DNA of 64,000 bases from G942493215 sp942493215 (GTDB lineage: Bacteria > Bacillota_I > Bacilli_A > RF39 > UBA660): contig OW818670.1 in the NCBI GenBank assembly GCA_942493215.1, forward strand, positions 558,001 through 622,000. Reading direction: 5' to 3'. Numbering within the stretch: the first letter of the stretch is position 1; each line of letters starts with the position of its first letter. Positions 25,730 to 35,209 of this stretch are shown here, in pieces. The position numbers and the translations under genes were made by a program. The notes under the pieces are model-generated. The model searched no databases, was not told where the DNA came from, and was given only the letters and a program-made list of their open reading frames with translations.

Positions 25730-26605
25730 ATGATCAAGATAAGTAATGAATGGCAAGATTATGAATGCATTGATGCCGGTAATGGTGAAAAACTAGAGCG
25801 TTGGGGTAAAGTTGTTTTGAGAAGACCAGATCCTCAAGCTATATGGCAAAATGATTTAAGTAATAATTTATGGAATAAACCAGATGGTTACTATCATCGT
25901 AGTAGTAAGGGTGGTGGTAATTGGGATTTTAATAAACAATTACCTGATTATTGGACTGTTTCTTATAAAAATTTAACATTTAAAGTAAGTCCTACTAACT
26001 TTAAGCATACCGGTTTATTTCCTGAGCAAGCAGTTAACTGGGATTATATGATGGATAAAATAAGTAATGCCAATAGGCCAATTAAAGTTCTAAATCTTTT
26101 TGCTTATACAGGAGGGGCTACGGTTGCTTGTCTTAAAGCCGGTGCGGAAGTTGTTCATGTTGATGCTGCTAAGGGTATGACCGGGTGGGCAAAAGAGAAT
26201 ATTAATTTATCTCATTTAGATAATAGTAAAGTACGCTTTATTGTTGATGATTGCCTTAAATTTGTGGAACGGGAATACCGCCGTGGTAACAAGTATGATG
26301 CTATTATTATGGATCCACCAAGTTTTGGACGTGGTCCAAATGGTGAAATATGGAAATTTGAGCAAAATATTGATTACCTAATTAAAGCTTGTATAAAAAT
26401 ATTAAGTGACAAGCCTTTATTCTTTTTGATTAATGCTTATACGACGGGTATATCACATACTGTTTTGAATAACATATTAAGAATATCTTTATTATCATTA
26501 TACCCAAATTACAAGATTGAAACAGGGGAAATTGGTTTACCAATTACAACTAATAATTTAGTCTTACCTTGTGGTATCTATGGAAGATTTGAAAGTAATG
26601 ATTAA
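25730..26605 (+). CDS. Class I SAM-dependent rRNA methyltransferase (RlmI-like)
   Basis: 291 residues from ATG 25730 with RBS GGAGTGAT; an upstream in-frame ATG at 25712 lies before the RBS. Motif I LNLFAYTGGATVACLKAGA, motif II VVHVDAAKG, and the catalytic loop IIMDPPSFGRG. This pattern belongs to the RlmI/RlmL-like group that methylates 23S rRNA. The target base cannot be read from sequence. Overlaps the following pseudouridine synthase by 8 nt. Confidence 0.85.
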   Translation: MIKISNEWQDYECIDAGNGEKLERWGKVVLRRPDPQAIWQNDLSNNLWNKPDGYYHRSSKGGGNWDFNKQLPDYWTVSYKNLTFKVSPTNFKHTGLFPEQAVNWDYMMDKISNANRPIKVLNLFAYTGGATVACLKAGAEVVHVDAAKGMTGWAKENINLSHLDNSKVRFIVDDCLKFVEREYRRGNKYDAIIMDPPSFGRGPNGEIWKFEQNIDYLIKACIKILSDKPLFFLINAYTTGISHTVLNNILRISLLSLYPNYKIETGEIGLPITTNNLVLPCGIYGRFESND

Positions 26606-27248
26606 TATCTTATATGAAGATAATCATTTATTAGTAGTTGAAAAGCCAATTAATATTCCTGTTCAAGCAGATGATAGCAAAGATGAAGATTTGTTAACCA
26701 TTTTAAAGCGATATCTAAAAGATAAATATCATAAGCCAGGTAATGTCTATTTAGGTCTTGTACACCGTTTAGATCGCCCTGTAGGAGGTATTATGGTGTT
26801 TGCTAAGACATCTAAATCAGCTAGCCGCTTAAGCGAACAAATAAGAAATAAACAGTTTCAAAAAAAATATCAAGCTATTGTCTTAAATGATATTAGTGCT
26901 GACGGAGTATTAAAAGATAGACTTTTAAAGGATGAAAAAAATAATATTGTTAAAATAGATCCTAAAGGAAAAGAAGCCATTTTAAATTATCATAAAATAG
27001 CTTTTAAAGATAATATGTCATTAGTTGATATTAATTTAGAAACAGGACGTAGTCATCAAATAAGGGTCCAATTCTCTAATCATGGTAATCCATTATATGG
27101 TGATCAAAAGTATAATTTAAAAGCTATAGTTGGTGAACAAATAGCTCTATTTGCTTACAGTCTAACCTTTAAACATCCGACAACCAATGATAACATAAGT
27201 TTTACACTGCCTTTACCTTCTACTTATCCGTGGTCAAACTTTAAATAA
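26598..27248 (+). CDS. RluA-family RNA pseudouridine synthase
   Basis: 216 residues from ATG 26598 (MINILYEDNHLLVVEKP). Catalytic Asp in VHRLDRPVGGIMVFAKT; later ETGRSHQIRVQF and GDQKYN. No S4 domain. It isomerises uridine in rRNA or tRNA. Two in-frame ATGs upstream (26571, 26580) have weaker context. Coupled to the methyltransferase, so the pair forms an RNA-modification operon. Confidence 0.9.
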   Translation: MINILYEDNHLLVVEKPINIPVQADDSKDEDLLTILKRYLKDKYHKPGNVYLGLVHRLDRPVGGIMVFAKTSKSASRLSEQIRNKQFQKKYQAIVLNDISADGVLKDRLLKDEKNNIVKIDPKGKEAILNYHKIAFKDNMSLVDINLETGRSHQIRVQFSNHGNPLYGDQKYNLKAIVGEQIALFAYSLTFKHPTTNDNISFTLPLPSTYPWSNFK

Positions 27249-27381
27249 AAAAGAGTAATTTCTAGCAAAAAATTGTTATTTTCTATTTATTCAAATTGCG
27301 ATATAAAGAGAATAAAAGTAATATTTTTGTGAAATATAGAGTAAATAGTTAGAAATGTAAAACATTTTACTAAAAATTTAT

Positions 27382-27405
27382 ACACGTAATAAATACGTGT
27401 TTTTT
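27382..27405 (+). terminator. Terminator 130 bp downstream of the RluA-type gene
   Basis: Stem ACACGTA (27382-27388) / TACGTGT (27394-27400), ATAAA loop, T run. The 192-bp gap it lies in has a weak promoter-like pair (TTGCGA 27296, TAATAT 27319). Confidence 0.75.
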
Positions 27406-27440
27406 ATTGCCCATTAACATATATTTTATTAGGTGATATT

Positions 27441-28103
27441 GTGTTTAAGTATAAATTACTTTTATTATTTCTTTTTGTTTTTAGTCTTTATAGTGTAGAA
27501 ATTGTATCGGCATTGACAAGTGGTCCTTTGGCGGGTAAAACTATTTACATTGATCCTGGTCATGGTGGGGTTGATCCGGGTGCTATATACAAAAATATTC
27601 ATGAAGAAACCATTAATCTTGAACTAAGTTTTAAACTGGCATCCGTTTTAGAAGATGCCGGGGCTACGGTTTTATTAACAAGATATGGCGATTATGACTT
27701 ATCATCTAATTATGCCCAGAATCGAAAACGTAGTGACTTATATCAACGAGTAAGAATGCTTAATGCTTCCAATTGTGATTTATACTTGTCAATCCATTTA
27801 AATGCCGATACTTCTAGTACTTGGTCAGGAGCTCAAGTCTTTTATGATGATATTAATCCTGAAAATATCAAGATTGCTAAAATATTCCAAGATGAATTAA
27901 AGAAGAATTTACGGACTAAAAGAAAAATAACGGAAATGACGAATATGTATTTACATCGTCGTGTTGAAAGACCAGGCGTATTAGTAGAGGTAGGATTCTT
28001 AACTAATCCAAATGATCGTTATCTTTTAAGACAAAAAACATATCAAGAGAAAGTCGCACAAACACTTTTAACGGCTATAAAAAAATATTTTGTAAGCAAT
28101 TAA
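27441..28103 (+). CDS. N-acetylmuramoyl-L-alanine amidase, CwlD-like
   Basis: 220 residues with an N-terminal signal (LLLLFLFVFSLYSVEIVSA). Amidase_3 zinc ligands: His in DPGHGG, Glu in IHEETIN, His in SIHLNAD; catalytic Glu in VEVGFLTN. It cleaves the amide between muramic acid and the stem peptide. CwlD makes cortex muramic lactam in spore formers; in this organism a general wall-hydrolase role is equally possible. GTG start with RBS AGGTGAT. Confidence 0.9.
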   Translation: MFKYKLLLLFLFVFSLYSVEIVSALTSGPLAGKTIYIDPGHGGVDPGAIYKNIHEETINLELSFKLASVLEDAGATVLLTRYGDYDLSSNYAQNRKRSDLYQRVRMLNASNCDLYLSIHLNADTSSTWSGAQVFYDDINPENIKIAKIFQDELKKNLRTKRKITEMTNMYLHRRVERPGVLVEVGFLTNPNDRYLLRQKTYQEKVAQTLLTAIKKYFVSN

Positions 28104-28107
28104 ATTA

Positions 28108-28116
28108 TGTTATAAT
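28108..28116 (+). promoter_or_regulatory. Extended -10 promoter of Abi_2 gene
   Basis: TGT-TATAAT, 15 nt before the ATG, so the leader would be very short. Confidence 0.5.
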
Positions 28117-28131
28117 AAAATAGGTGGTAAA

Positions 28132-29064
28132 ATGCGAGAGAAGATATTTAAAACATTAGATGAACAAATTGAAATATTAAAAGAAAAAGGATTAACAATA
28201 AATGATATAGATAAAACTAAAAGTATTTTGTTTCGTGAAAATTACTTTTTTATTAGTGGTTATCGACAATTATTTATGAGGTCTTTTAAAGATCGAAAAT
28301 TTGTTGAAGGAACAACTTTTGAAGAATTATATGCTATGTTTGTTTTTGATCGACGGATTCGTAATATTATGTTCAAAAACATTTTAATTGTGGAAAACAA
28401 TATTAAATCAATTATTAGTTATCAAATGTCAAGAAAATATGGTATTAAAGAGAGTGAATATCTCGATCCTAGAAATTTTAATCAAAGTCCAGATCGTTTA
28501 AGACAAGTAAATGATATTTTAAATAAAATGCGTCGTCAAATAAGAGTTAACGGCAGACAACATACAGCGACAATGCATTATCTTTGCAATTATGGTTATA
28601 TCCCCTTATGGATATTAGTTAAAGTGCTATCGTTTGGTATAATATCAGAATTATATACCATTTTAAAGGTAGAAGACCAAAAAGCTATTGCGGCGGAATA
28701 TAGAATTGATCCTGAATCATTAAGTATTTATTTGGCGTTATTATCTAATTTTAGGAACTTATGTGCTCATGAGGATATTTTATACACACATCGTACCCAA
28801 AGAAACATTCCAAATAATAAATATCATAACGTCCTAAATATTCAAAAACTAGAAGAAGAGTATATTTATGGGAAAAATGACTTATTTGCCTTAATAATCA
28901 TATTGAAAGAAATGCTTAGTTCAAGTGAATTTAATGATTTAATTAATGAAATAAGTTATGAAATAGATGTTTTGGATAGTAAAGTTGATGTCATTCCATT
29001 AAATCAAATTTTAAATAAAATTGGTTTTCCTGATAATTGGAAAGAAATAAAAGGAATTAATTAA
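28132..29064 (+). CDS. Abi_2 (AbiD/AbiF-type) HEPN-fold protein
   Basis: 310 residues. The opening (KIFKTLDEQIEILKEKGLTI, later FISGYRQLF) and F-D-R-R-I-R block match Abi_2. The HEPN active motif R-x4-H is Arg208-NLCA-His213. Abi_2 proteins give abortive-infection phage resistance in lactococci, and HEPN folds are often RNases. It stands alone, without a visible antitoxin, and may act as a single-gene defence. Flanked by housekeeping genes and not obviously part of a mobile island. Confidence 0.88.
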   Translation: MREKIFKTLDEQIEILKEKGLTINDIDKTKSILFRENYFFISGYRQLFMRSFKDRKFVEGTTFEELYAMFVFDRRIRNIMFKNILIVENNIKSIISYQMSRKYGIKESEYLDPRNFNQSPDRLRQVNDILNKMRRQIRVNGRQHTATMHYLCNYGYIPLWILVKVLSFGIISELYTILKVEDQKAIAAEYRIDPESLSIYLALLSNFRNLCAHEDILYTHRTQRNIPNNKYHNVLNIQKLEEEYIYGKNDLFALIIILKEMLSSSEFNDLINEISYEIDVLDSKVDVIPLNQILNKIGFPDNWKEIKGIN

Positions 29065-29113
29065 TTTTTCACCAAAACAACATATTTTTGACATTTTGTC
29101 ATCATAATATTTG

Positions 29114-29122
29114 TGTTATAAT
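29114..29122 (+). promoter_or_regulatory. Extended -10 promoter of htrA with nearby inverted repeat
   Basis: TGT-TATAAT at 29114-29122. A small inverted repeat TGACA-TTT-TGTCA lies upstream (29089-29101), including a TTGACA that is too far (23 nt) to be a standard -35; it could be an operator. Confidence 0.45.
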
Positions 29123-29154
29123 AAACAACGTAATAACTAATGGGAGGAATATTT

Positions 29155-30249
29155 ATGAAAGATATGAAAGAAAAAATAATTTATATTGCTACAATTATAT
29201 TATGTATTTTTATTGGAGTGTCAGGAACAATAATTGTCACTAAATACTTTCCATTGGATGCTAAAGCGGTTGCCGATGGAACAGTAAAGAATGTTAATAT
29301 AACTGAAACCAATACTATAAAAGATGCTATTGATAAAGTATACAATTCAGTATATGTTATTGAAACTTATAAAGGTAATAACAAAGTATCAACAGGTACT
29401 GGTTTTGCTTATAAAAAAGATGCTGAAAAAGGATATGTCATAACTAATCACCATGTTATTGCTGATGGTGATAGTGTAAAACTAATAGATGTTAAAGGTG
29501 ATACAATCACTGGAACTATTTTAGGAAGTGACGAATTTGCTGATATAGCTGTTATTGCCGTTGATGCTAAAAAAGTTTTAGGTGTAGCAACAATGGGTGA
29601 TAGTACTAAGGCTGAGTTGGGAGATACCTTATTCACTGTAGGATCCCCATTAGGAGCACAATATGCTGGCACGGTTACTAAAGGCACTTTATCTGGTAAA
29701 AATCGCTCGGTAACAGTTACTTTAAGTAATGGAGACTTCTTAATGGAAGTATTACAAACCGATGCAGCTGTTAATCCTGGTAATAGTGGTGGACCACTAG
29801 TTAATATTAATGGACAAGTAATTGGGGTTATATCACTTAAACTTGTTCAAGATGAAATAGAGGGTATGGGTTTTGCTATTCCAATTGAAACAGTTATGGC
29901 TTATACTGATCGCTTAGAAAAAGGAGAAAAAATACAACGTCCGTTATTAGGTGTAGCTTTAATGGATGCCAGTAATACTTTTGCTTTATATCAAAATGGC
30001 ATAACTTTAAATAGCGATGTTACTGAAGGAGCTGTTGTTGTAACGGTTGATAAAGATTCTGTGGCTGATAAAGCGGGTCTTAAAAAAGGTGATGTTATTC
30101 TAGAACTTAATGGTGATAAAATCAAAGATCTAGCGCATTTCCGTTTTAAATTATATAAATATAGTATTGGTGATACTGTTAAAATTAAATATTATCGTGA
30201 TAATAAAATATCAGAAACAACAGCTATTTTAACTAAAAGTATTGATTAA
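29155..30249 (+). CDS. htrA: HtrA/DegP-type serine protease
   Basis: 364 residues from ATG 29155 (RBS GGGAGGA). One N-terminal transmembrane helix, then a trypsin-like domain with triad His100 (TNHHVI), Asp130 (EFADIAV) and Ser211 (NPGNSGGPL), then one PDZ domain (KAGLKKGDVILELNGDKI). These membrane-tethered proteases degrade or refold misfolded exported proteins. A natural quality-control partner for the large secretome at 40-61 kb (inference). Confidence 0.95.
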   Translation: MKDMKEKIIYIATIILCIFIGVSGTIIVTKYFPLDAKAVADGTVKNVNITETNTIKDAIDKVYNSVYVIETYKGNNKVSTGTGFAYKKDAEKGYVITNHHVIADGDSVKLIDVKGDTITGTILGSDEFADIAVIAVDAKKVLGVATMGDSTKAELGDTLFTVGSPLGAQYAGTVTKGTLSGKNRSVTVTLSNGDFLMEVLQTDAAVNPGNSGGPLVNINGQVIGVISLKLVQDEIEGMGFAIPIETVMAYTDRLEKGEKIQRPLLGVALMDASNTFALYQNGITLNSDVTEGAVVVTVDKDSVADKAGLKKGDVILELNGDKIKDLAHFRFKLYKYSIGDTVKIKYYRDNKISETTAILTKSID

Positions 30250-30275
30250 AAGAATATAGAAATATATTCTTTTTT
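30248..30275 (+). terminator. Terminator of htrA
   Basis: 11-bp stem AAAAGAATATA / TATATTCTTTT with a GAAA tetraloop, followed by T residues. Confidence 0.85.
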
Positions 30276-30328
30276 GATGCTTTTATAATAGAAACTTAAA
30301 ATGTTTTTAACAAAATGATAAAAAGTAG

Positions 30329-30357
30329 TTGACAAAATGTTCTGTTATTAATATAAT
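30329..30357 (+). promoter_or_regulatory. Consensus promoter of the NAD salvage operon
   Basis: Perfect TTGACA (30329-30334), 17-nt spacer, perfect TATAAT (30352-30357). A palindromic operator overlaps the -10, so this strong promoter is probably repressed. Confidence 0.85.
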
Positions 30358-30367
30358 GTTAGTAACA
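30343..30367. promoter_or_regulatory. Palindromic operator 1 (NrtR-type candidate)
   Basis: 25 bp, arms TGTTATTAA and TTAGTAACA, spanning the -10 element. It matches operator 2 at 23 of 25 positions. Confidence 0.65.
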
Positions 30368-30398
30368 GATGTAAAATAGCATCTTAAAATTTAGAATG

Positions 30399-30423
30399 TG
30401 TTATTAATAAAATGTTAATAACA
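30399..30423. promoter_or_regulatory. Palindromic operator 2 (NrtR-type candidate)
   Basis: 25 bp, perfect arms TGTTATTAA and TTAATAACA around a 7-bp centre, in the transcribed leader just before the pncA RBS. It lies 56 bp downstream of operator 1. Confidence 0.65.
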
Positions 30424-30439
30424 TTAGAGGAGAGAAAGT

Positions 30440-31102
30440 ATGGAAAAACAAAAATTAGAAGAATTGAAAGGATATCGTAAAATTTTATACAACATTGATA
30501 TGCTTAATGATTTTGCCAAGTTTGGTGGTTCTCTTTACGATCCTAGAATTGAAACAGCTATTCCTGAACAATTAAAACTACTTAGAAAATTTATGAATGA
30601 ACAACAAGCAATAGCTTTTATAAAAGATGCTCATACACTAGATAGTTTAGAAATTAAAAGTAAAAGTTTTCCACCACATACTATTATTGGAACAACAGGA
30701 GCTGCTGTAATTGACGAATTAAAACCATTTGAAGAAGGGTCACTAATTTATCCTAAAAACTCAACTGATGCGATGGCTGCTCCCAATGTAAGAAAAGATA
30801 TAAGAACTATGACAAATTTAATTGAAGTTGTAGGAAGTGGATGCTGTACCGATATTTGTGTATTAAACTTCTTACTATCATTAAAGAATGAACTTAATCA
30901 AAACAATCGAGATGTGGCCGTATTTGCAGTAAAAAAAGCGATTGAGACTTATCATATCCCCAACATTCACGATCGAGATTTTTATACTAATGCAGCCTAT
31001 GCATTAATGCAACAAGCAGGAATTATCTTAGTAGAAAACACTGAAGAATTAGAAGAACAAGAAAAAAGAAGAGGTTTATTTATAGAAAGAAGAGGAAAAT
31101 AA
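30440..31102 (+). CDS. pncA: Nicotinamidase / isochorismatase-family hydrolase
   Basis: 220 residues. The triad fits PncA: Asp in YNIDMLNDF, Lys in LIYPKNSTDAM, Cys in GSGCCTDICV. Nicotinamidase converts nicotinamide to nicotinate, the first step of salvage. The next genes are pncB, a Nudix hydrolase and nadE, so the assignment is well supported by context. RBS AGGAGAGAAA. Confidence 0.9.
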   Translation: MEKQKLEELKGYRKILYNIDMLNDFAKFGGSLYDPRIETAIPEQLKLLRKFMNEQQAIAFIKDAHTLDSLEIKSKSFPPHTIIGTTGAAVIDELKPFEEGSLIYPKNSTDAMAAPNVRKDIRTMTNLIEVVGSGCCTDICVLNFLLSLKNELNQNNRDVAVFAVKKAIETYHIPNIHDRDFYTNAAYALMQQAGIILVENTEELEEQEKRRGLFIERRGK

Positions 31103-31103
31103 T

Positions 31104-32576
31104 ATGAAAATTTATAATGGATATGAAAGATTAGCAAGAAATTATACACTAGTAACAGATGAATATGAATTCACAATGGCAAGAGGTTATTTAGCGAATG
31201 GTAAACAAGTTCAAGAAGCTGTGTTTGATGTATTCTTTAGAGCTATCCCTAATGGTGGTGGCTATGCCGTAATGGCTGGACTTGATAAAATTATACCCTA
31301 TATTCAAAATTTAAAGTTTATTGAACGTGATATTGAATCTTTTAGAAGAAGAGGATACCCTGAAAGTTTTTTAAATTATTTAAGAAATTTTAAATTTACG
31401 GGTGATATATATGCCGTTCCTGATGGAACACCAGTATTTCCTAATGAACCAATAATAACCGTTAAGGCTCCTTTAATTGAAGCCCAAATAATTGAAACTA
31501 CTATCTTAACAACGATAAATGGCGCTATGGAACACGCAACAGGAGCTAGGAAAATTATGGAAGCAGTACCAAATGGTGTTGGAGTAATGGAGTTTGGTGC
31601 TAGACGAGCAGACGGCCCAGAAGCGGCTATTGATTCATCTATATATGGTATTATGGCTGGTTGTATGGGAACATCAAATGTTATGGTAGCTGATATGTTA
31701 AATATAAAACCAATGGGAACACACGCGCATAGTTGGGTACAATCATTCCCAACCGAATATGAAGCTTTTATGGCATATGCTAAAGAATTTCCGGATAATT
31801 GTATCTTACTAGTTGATACAGTTGATACATTACGAAGTGGAGTTCCTAATGCTATTAATGTAGCTAAAGAATTCTTAATACCAAACGGCTATCGTTTGAA
31901 AGGGATTAGAATTGATTCTGGCGATTTAGCTTATTTATCAAAAGAAGCAAGAAAGATGTTAGATGCAGCCGGTTTAACTGATACGGGAATTGTTTTGAGT
32001 AATGGTTTAAAAGCTGAAACCATTGAGTCATTAACAAAGCAAAAAGCGGTATTTGGTAGTTTAGGTGTTGGTGATAACATATCAAAACCAGATGGACGAA
32101 TGGGATGTGTTTATAAAGAGGTTTCAATAAGCGAAAATGGCCAAACGGTTCCTAAAATTAAAAAGAGTAACGATCCAATTAAAACCACCAATCCTGGGTA
32201 TAAAAAATTATATCGTGCTTATGATAATGAAACAGGGTATGCTTTAGCAGATATTATGACTAGATATGGTGAAAAAGTAAAACAAGAAGATTTGTTAATT
32301 ATTGATGTAACTAACTTTGCTAATCGAAGAACTATAAATGATTTTAGATTAGAAGAATTACAAAAACCAATATTTATTAATGGTGAATTAGTATATTATG
32401 ATCCAGAAATAATGGAAAAAAGAGCATACTGTGCAGCCCAAATGGCAACTCTTTATCCGGAAGTAAAAAGAGTTGAAAAACCTCATCAATATTATGTTGA
32501 TGGCACAGAAGACTATATAAACTTTAAACAACAAATGGTTGATGATGCTGAAAAACAATTAGTAAAAATAAAATAA
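31104..32576 (+). CDS. pncB: Nicotinate phosphoribosyltransferase
   Basis: 490 residues. Motifs: LVTDEYEFTMARGYLANG at the start, EFGARRADGPEAAIDSSIYG, then KPMGTHAHSWVQSF with the His that is phosphorylated, and GIRIDSGDLAYLS. It makes nicotinate mononucleotide from nicotinate and PRPP using ATP. One base separates it from pncA. No de novo nadA/B/C genes are in the window. Confidence 0.95.
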   Translation: MKIYNGYERLARNYTLVTDEYEFTMARGYLANGKQVQEAVFDVFFRAIPNGGGYAVMAGLDKIIPYIQNLKFIERDIESFRRRGYPESFLNYLRNFKFTGDIYAVPDGTPVFPNEPIITVKAPLIEAQIIETTILTTINGAMEHATGARKIMEAVPNGVGVMEFGARRADGPEAAIDSSIYGIMAGCMGTSNVMVADMLNIKPMGTHAHSWVQSFPTEYEAFMAYAKEFPDNCILLVDTVDTLRSGVPNAINVAKEFLIPNGYRLKGIRIDSGDLAYLSKEARKMLDAAGLTDTGIVLSNGLKAETIESLTKQKAVFGSLGVGDNISKPDGRMGCVYKEVSISENGQTVPKIKKSNDPIKTTNPGYKKLYRAYDNETGYALADIMTRYGEKVKQEDLLIIDVTNFANRRTINDFRLEELQKPIFINGELVYYDPEIMEKRAYCAAQMATLYPEVKRVEKPHQYYVDGTEDYINFKQQMVDDAEKQLVKIK

Positions 32577-32591
32577 AAGTAAGGTGATAAA

Positions 32592-33191
32592 ATGATACGT
32601 CCCGAAAAACTAGAGGAATTAAAAGGATATGTTGATGAGTTAAGAACTATTCAAGTATTAAGACAAATACCAAATACTAGTGGTTTCTTAAGCATAAATA
32701 AAAAACAATGTCTAATTAATAATAGTAAAACCATTGTCAGAGAACAAATAATAAAGAACGGAAAAGATGGCAGTGCGGCTATAATCTTACCCATAACTAA
32801 AGAAAATAATACACTATTAGTCATCCAACCCCGAGTATTTACTAGATCAACCGTTGGAATTGAATTACCAGCCGGTTATATTGAAGAAAATGAAGAACCA
32901 ATTATTGCAGCTCAAAGGGAATTGATTGAAGAAACTGGTTATGTTCCTGAACGTATGGAATATATGGGATGGCATTATCAAGATCAAGGATGTTCAAGTG
33001 CTATAAATCATAGTTTTATTGCTTTAAATTGTGAGAAAAAACAAGAACAACATTTAGATAGTGATGAATATATTAGATACTTTGAATGCACTTATGAAGA
33101 GGCATTAGAATTAGCTGATATGAACTATATAAATGATGGTAATTCATTACTACTATTAGAAAAATCTAAACGTTTATTAAAGAGGAGGTAA
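32592..33191 (+). CDS. Nudix hydrolase, ADP-ribose pyrophosphatase-like
   Basis: 199 residues. Canonical Nudix box: ELPAGYIEENEEPIIAAQRE, then LIEETGY. The AGYIE form and downstream Gln/Ser region fit ADP-ribose pyrophosphatases. ADP-ribose is the known effector of NrtR regulators, so this enzyme may set the signal as well as recycle NAD breakdown products (inference). Its N-terminus shares KLEELKGY with PncA. Confidence 0.8.
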   Translation: MIRPEKLEELKGYVDELRTIQVLRQIPNTSGFLSINKKQCLINNSKTIVREQIIKNGKDGSAAIILPITKENNTLLVIQPRVFTRSTVGIELPAGYIEENEEPIIAAQRELIEETGYVPERMEYMGWHYQDQGCSSAINHSFIALNCEKKQEQHLDSDEYIRYFECTYEEALELADMNYINDGNSLLLLEKSKRLLKRR

Positions 33192-33194
33192 AGA

Positions 33195-35123
33195 ATGTAT
33201 AAAAAGTATGGTTTTATTAGAATTGGCGCTATTGTTCCTAAAATAAAAGTAGCGAATATTAACTATAACGTCAAAGAAATTCTTAAGGAAATAAAGAGTG
33301 CTGATAGTGAAGGCTTAAGTATTGTTACAACTCCCGAATTATCTATAACAGGTTATACATGTGCTGATTTATTTAAACAAGATCTTTTACTAGAAGAAGC
33401 TATTGAGGGATTAAAAGAAATTCTTAAGGAAACAGTAGCTTTAGACATTATTTCCATTGTTGGAATGCCTATTAAACATGAAAATCAGTTGTTTAATACA
33501 GCTATTGTAATTCAAAAAGGTAAAATAATGGGTATAATTCCTAAAACCTATATTCCTAATTATTCAGAATTTTATGAAAAAAGATGGTTTGCTTCAAGTA
33601 ATAATCTAAGTAATAAAAAGATTAGCATTTTAAATCAAACTGTTCCCTTCGAGACTAATATTCTTTTTAGGGATAGTGAAGACCCTGATATTACTTTTGG
33701 AGTTGAAATATGTGAAGATTTATGGTGTACGTATCCTCCTAGCAATAAACATACACTTAATGGAGCAACGATTATCTTTAATTTATCAGCTAGTAATGAG
33801 GTTATTGGTAAACAAGAATATCGAAGGAATTTAGTTCAAAGTCAATCAGCACGAACCGTATGTGCTTATTGTTATACTTCGGCTGGGGTAAATGAATCAA
33901 CTACCGATTTAGTATTTTCAGGACATACTATTATTGCTGAAAATGGTTCTTTTATTGCCGAAAATAAACGTTTTAATTTTGATAGTAGTTTAACAATAGC
34001 TGATCTTGATATTAAAAAATTAATGAATGATCGTCTTAAAAATATGAGTTATATGGGTGTTTTTGATAATGAACAGTATAATATTGTTCCTGTTGAAATT
34101 AGTGATAAAATAACTAATTTAAAGAGAATATATGAAGAATACCCTTTCGTTCCACAGAATATTGAAAAAAGAAATGAGCGTTGTGAAGAAATATTTAATA
34201 TTCAAGCTTGCGGTTTAGCAAAAAGATTACTACATACTAATATAAAGAAAACGGTAATTGGAATAAGTGGTGGATTAGATTCTACTCTTGCTTTCCTAGT
34301 TATTGTTGAAGCTTATAAAAAGATAGACATATCACTAGACAATATTATTGCTGTAACAATGCCAGGCTTTGGAACAACCAATCGTACTTATCAAAATGCT
34401 TGTGATTTAATTAAAAGTTATGGCGCAACATTAAAAGAAATAAGTATCAAAGATTCTTGCTTACAACACTTTAAAGACATTGGACTACCAGAAATGGACC
34501 GTAGTATTACTTATGAAAATAGTCAAGCCAGAGAAAGAACACAAATTTTAATGGATATAAGTAACAAAGAAAATGCCCTCGTAATTGGAACTGGTGATTT
34601 ATCAGAATTAGCGTTAGGTTGGTGTACTTATAATGGCGATCATATGAGTATGTATGCTGTTAATACCAGTATTCCTAAAACATTAGTGAGATATTTGGTT
34701 AAATGGGTTGCAGCTACGACGTCTAATGGCAATAAACAAACAATATATGATATTCTTGAAACTCCCATTAGTCCAGAATTACTACCACCTGATGAAAATG
34801 GAAAAATAAAACAAATTACGGAGGATCATGTTGGTCCATATATATTACATGATTTCTTCTTATATCACTTTTTAAGATATGGGGCAACTCCCGACAAAAT
34901 ATATATAATTGCTAAAAAAACATTTAATAACAAGTTTAGTGATGAAGATATAAAGAAATGGTTAATCGTCTTTATTAAAAGGTTTTTCAGTCAACAATTC
35001 AAAAGAAGTTGTATGCCAGATGGTCCTAAAGTTGGATCAATAAGTTTAAGTCCTAGAGGCGACTTAAGAATGCCTAGTGATGCTGATCCAGAAATGTGGA
35101 TTAGAAGAATAGAAAAGATGTAG
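33195..35123 (+). CDS. nadE: Glutamine-dependent NAD+ synthase
   Basis: 642 residues: two-domain NadE. N-terminal nitrilase-like glutaminase has Glu (TTPELSITGYTC), Lys (PKTYIPNYSEFYEKRWF) and Cys (GVEICEDLWC). C-terminal synthetase has the PP-loop GISGGLDSTLAF and later GTGDLSELALGWCTYNGD. It amidates nicotinate adenine dinucleotide to NAD. Last gene of the pncA-pncB-Nudix-nadE operon; nadD lies 3.3 kb further on. Confidence 0.96.
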   Translation: MYKKYGFIRIGAIVPKIKVANINYNVKEILKEIKSADSEGLSIVTTPELSITGYTCADLFKQDLLLEEAIEGLKEILKETVALDIISIVGMPIKHENQLFNTAIVIQKGKIMGIIPKTYIPNYSEFYEKRWFASSNNLSNKKISILNQTVPFETNILFRDSEDPDITFGVEICEDLWCTYPPSNKHTLNGATIIFNLSASNEVIGKQEYRRNLVQSQSARTVCAYCYTSAGVNESTTDLVFSGHTIIAENGSFIAENKRFNFDSSLTIADLDIKKLMNDRLKNMSYMGVFDNEQYNIVPVEISDKITNLKRIYEEYPFVPQNIEKRNERCEEIFNIQACGLAKRLLHTNIKKTVIGISGGLDSTLAFLVIVEAYKKIDISLDNIIAVTMPGFGTTNRTYQNACDLIKSYGATLKEISIKDSCLQHFKDIGLPEMDRSITYENSQARERTQILMDISNKENALVIGTGDLSELALGWCTYNGDHMSMYAVNTSIPKTLVRYLVKWVAATTSNGNKQTIYDILETPISPELLPPDENGKIKQITEDHVGPYILHDFFLYHFLRYGATPDKIYIIAKKTFNNKFSDEDIKKWLIVFIKRFFSQQFKRSCMPDGPKVGSISLSPRGDLRMPSDADPEMWIRRIEKM

Positions 35124-35209
35124 GTGATGATAAATGTAGATAGTATAAAAATTTCTAATTGGTTTTAAAGACTTTTTAGAGCAGTTTTAAGCAGGTTTAT
35201 TTTCAAATA

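Noticed and set aside
29088..29093. TTGACA as -35 of htrA
   Set aside because: The spacer to the -10 TATAAT is 23 nt; the extended -10 is the better explanation.
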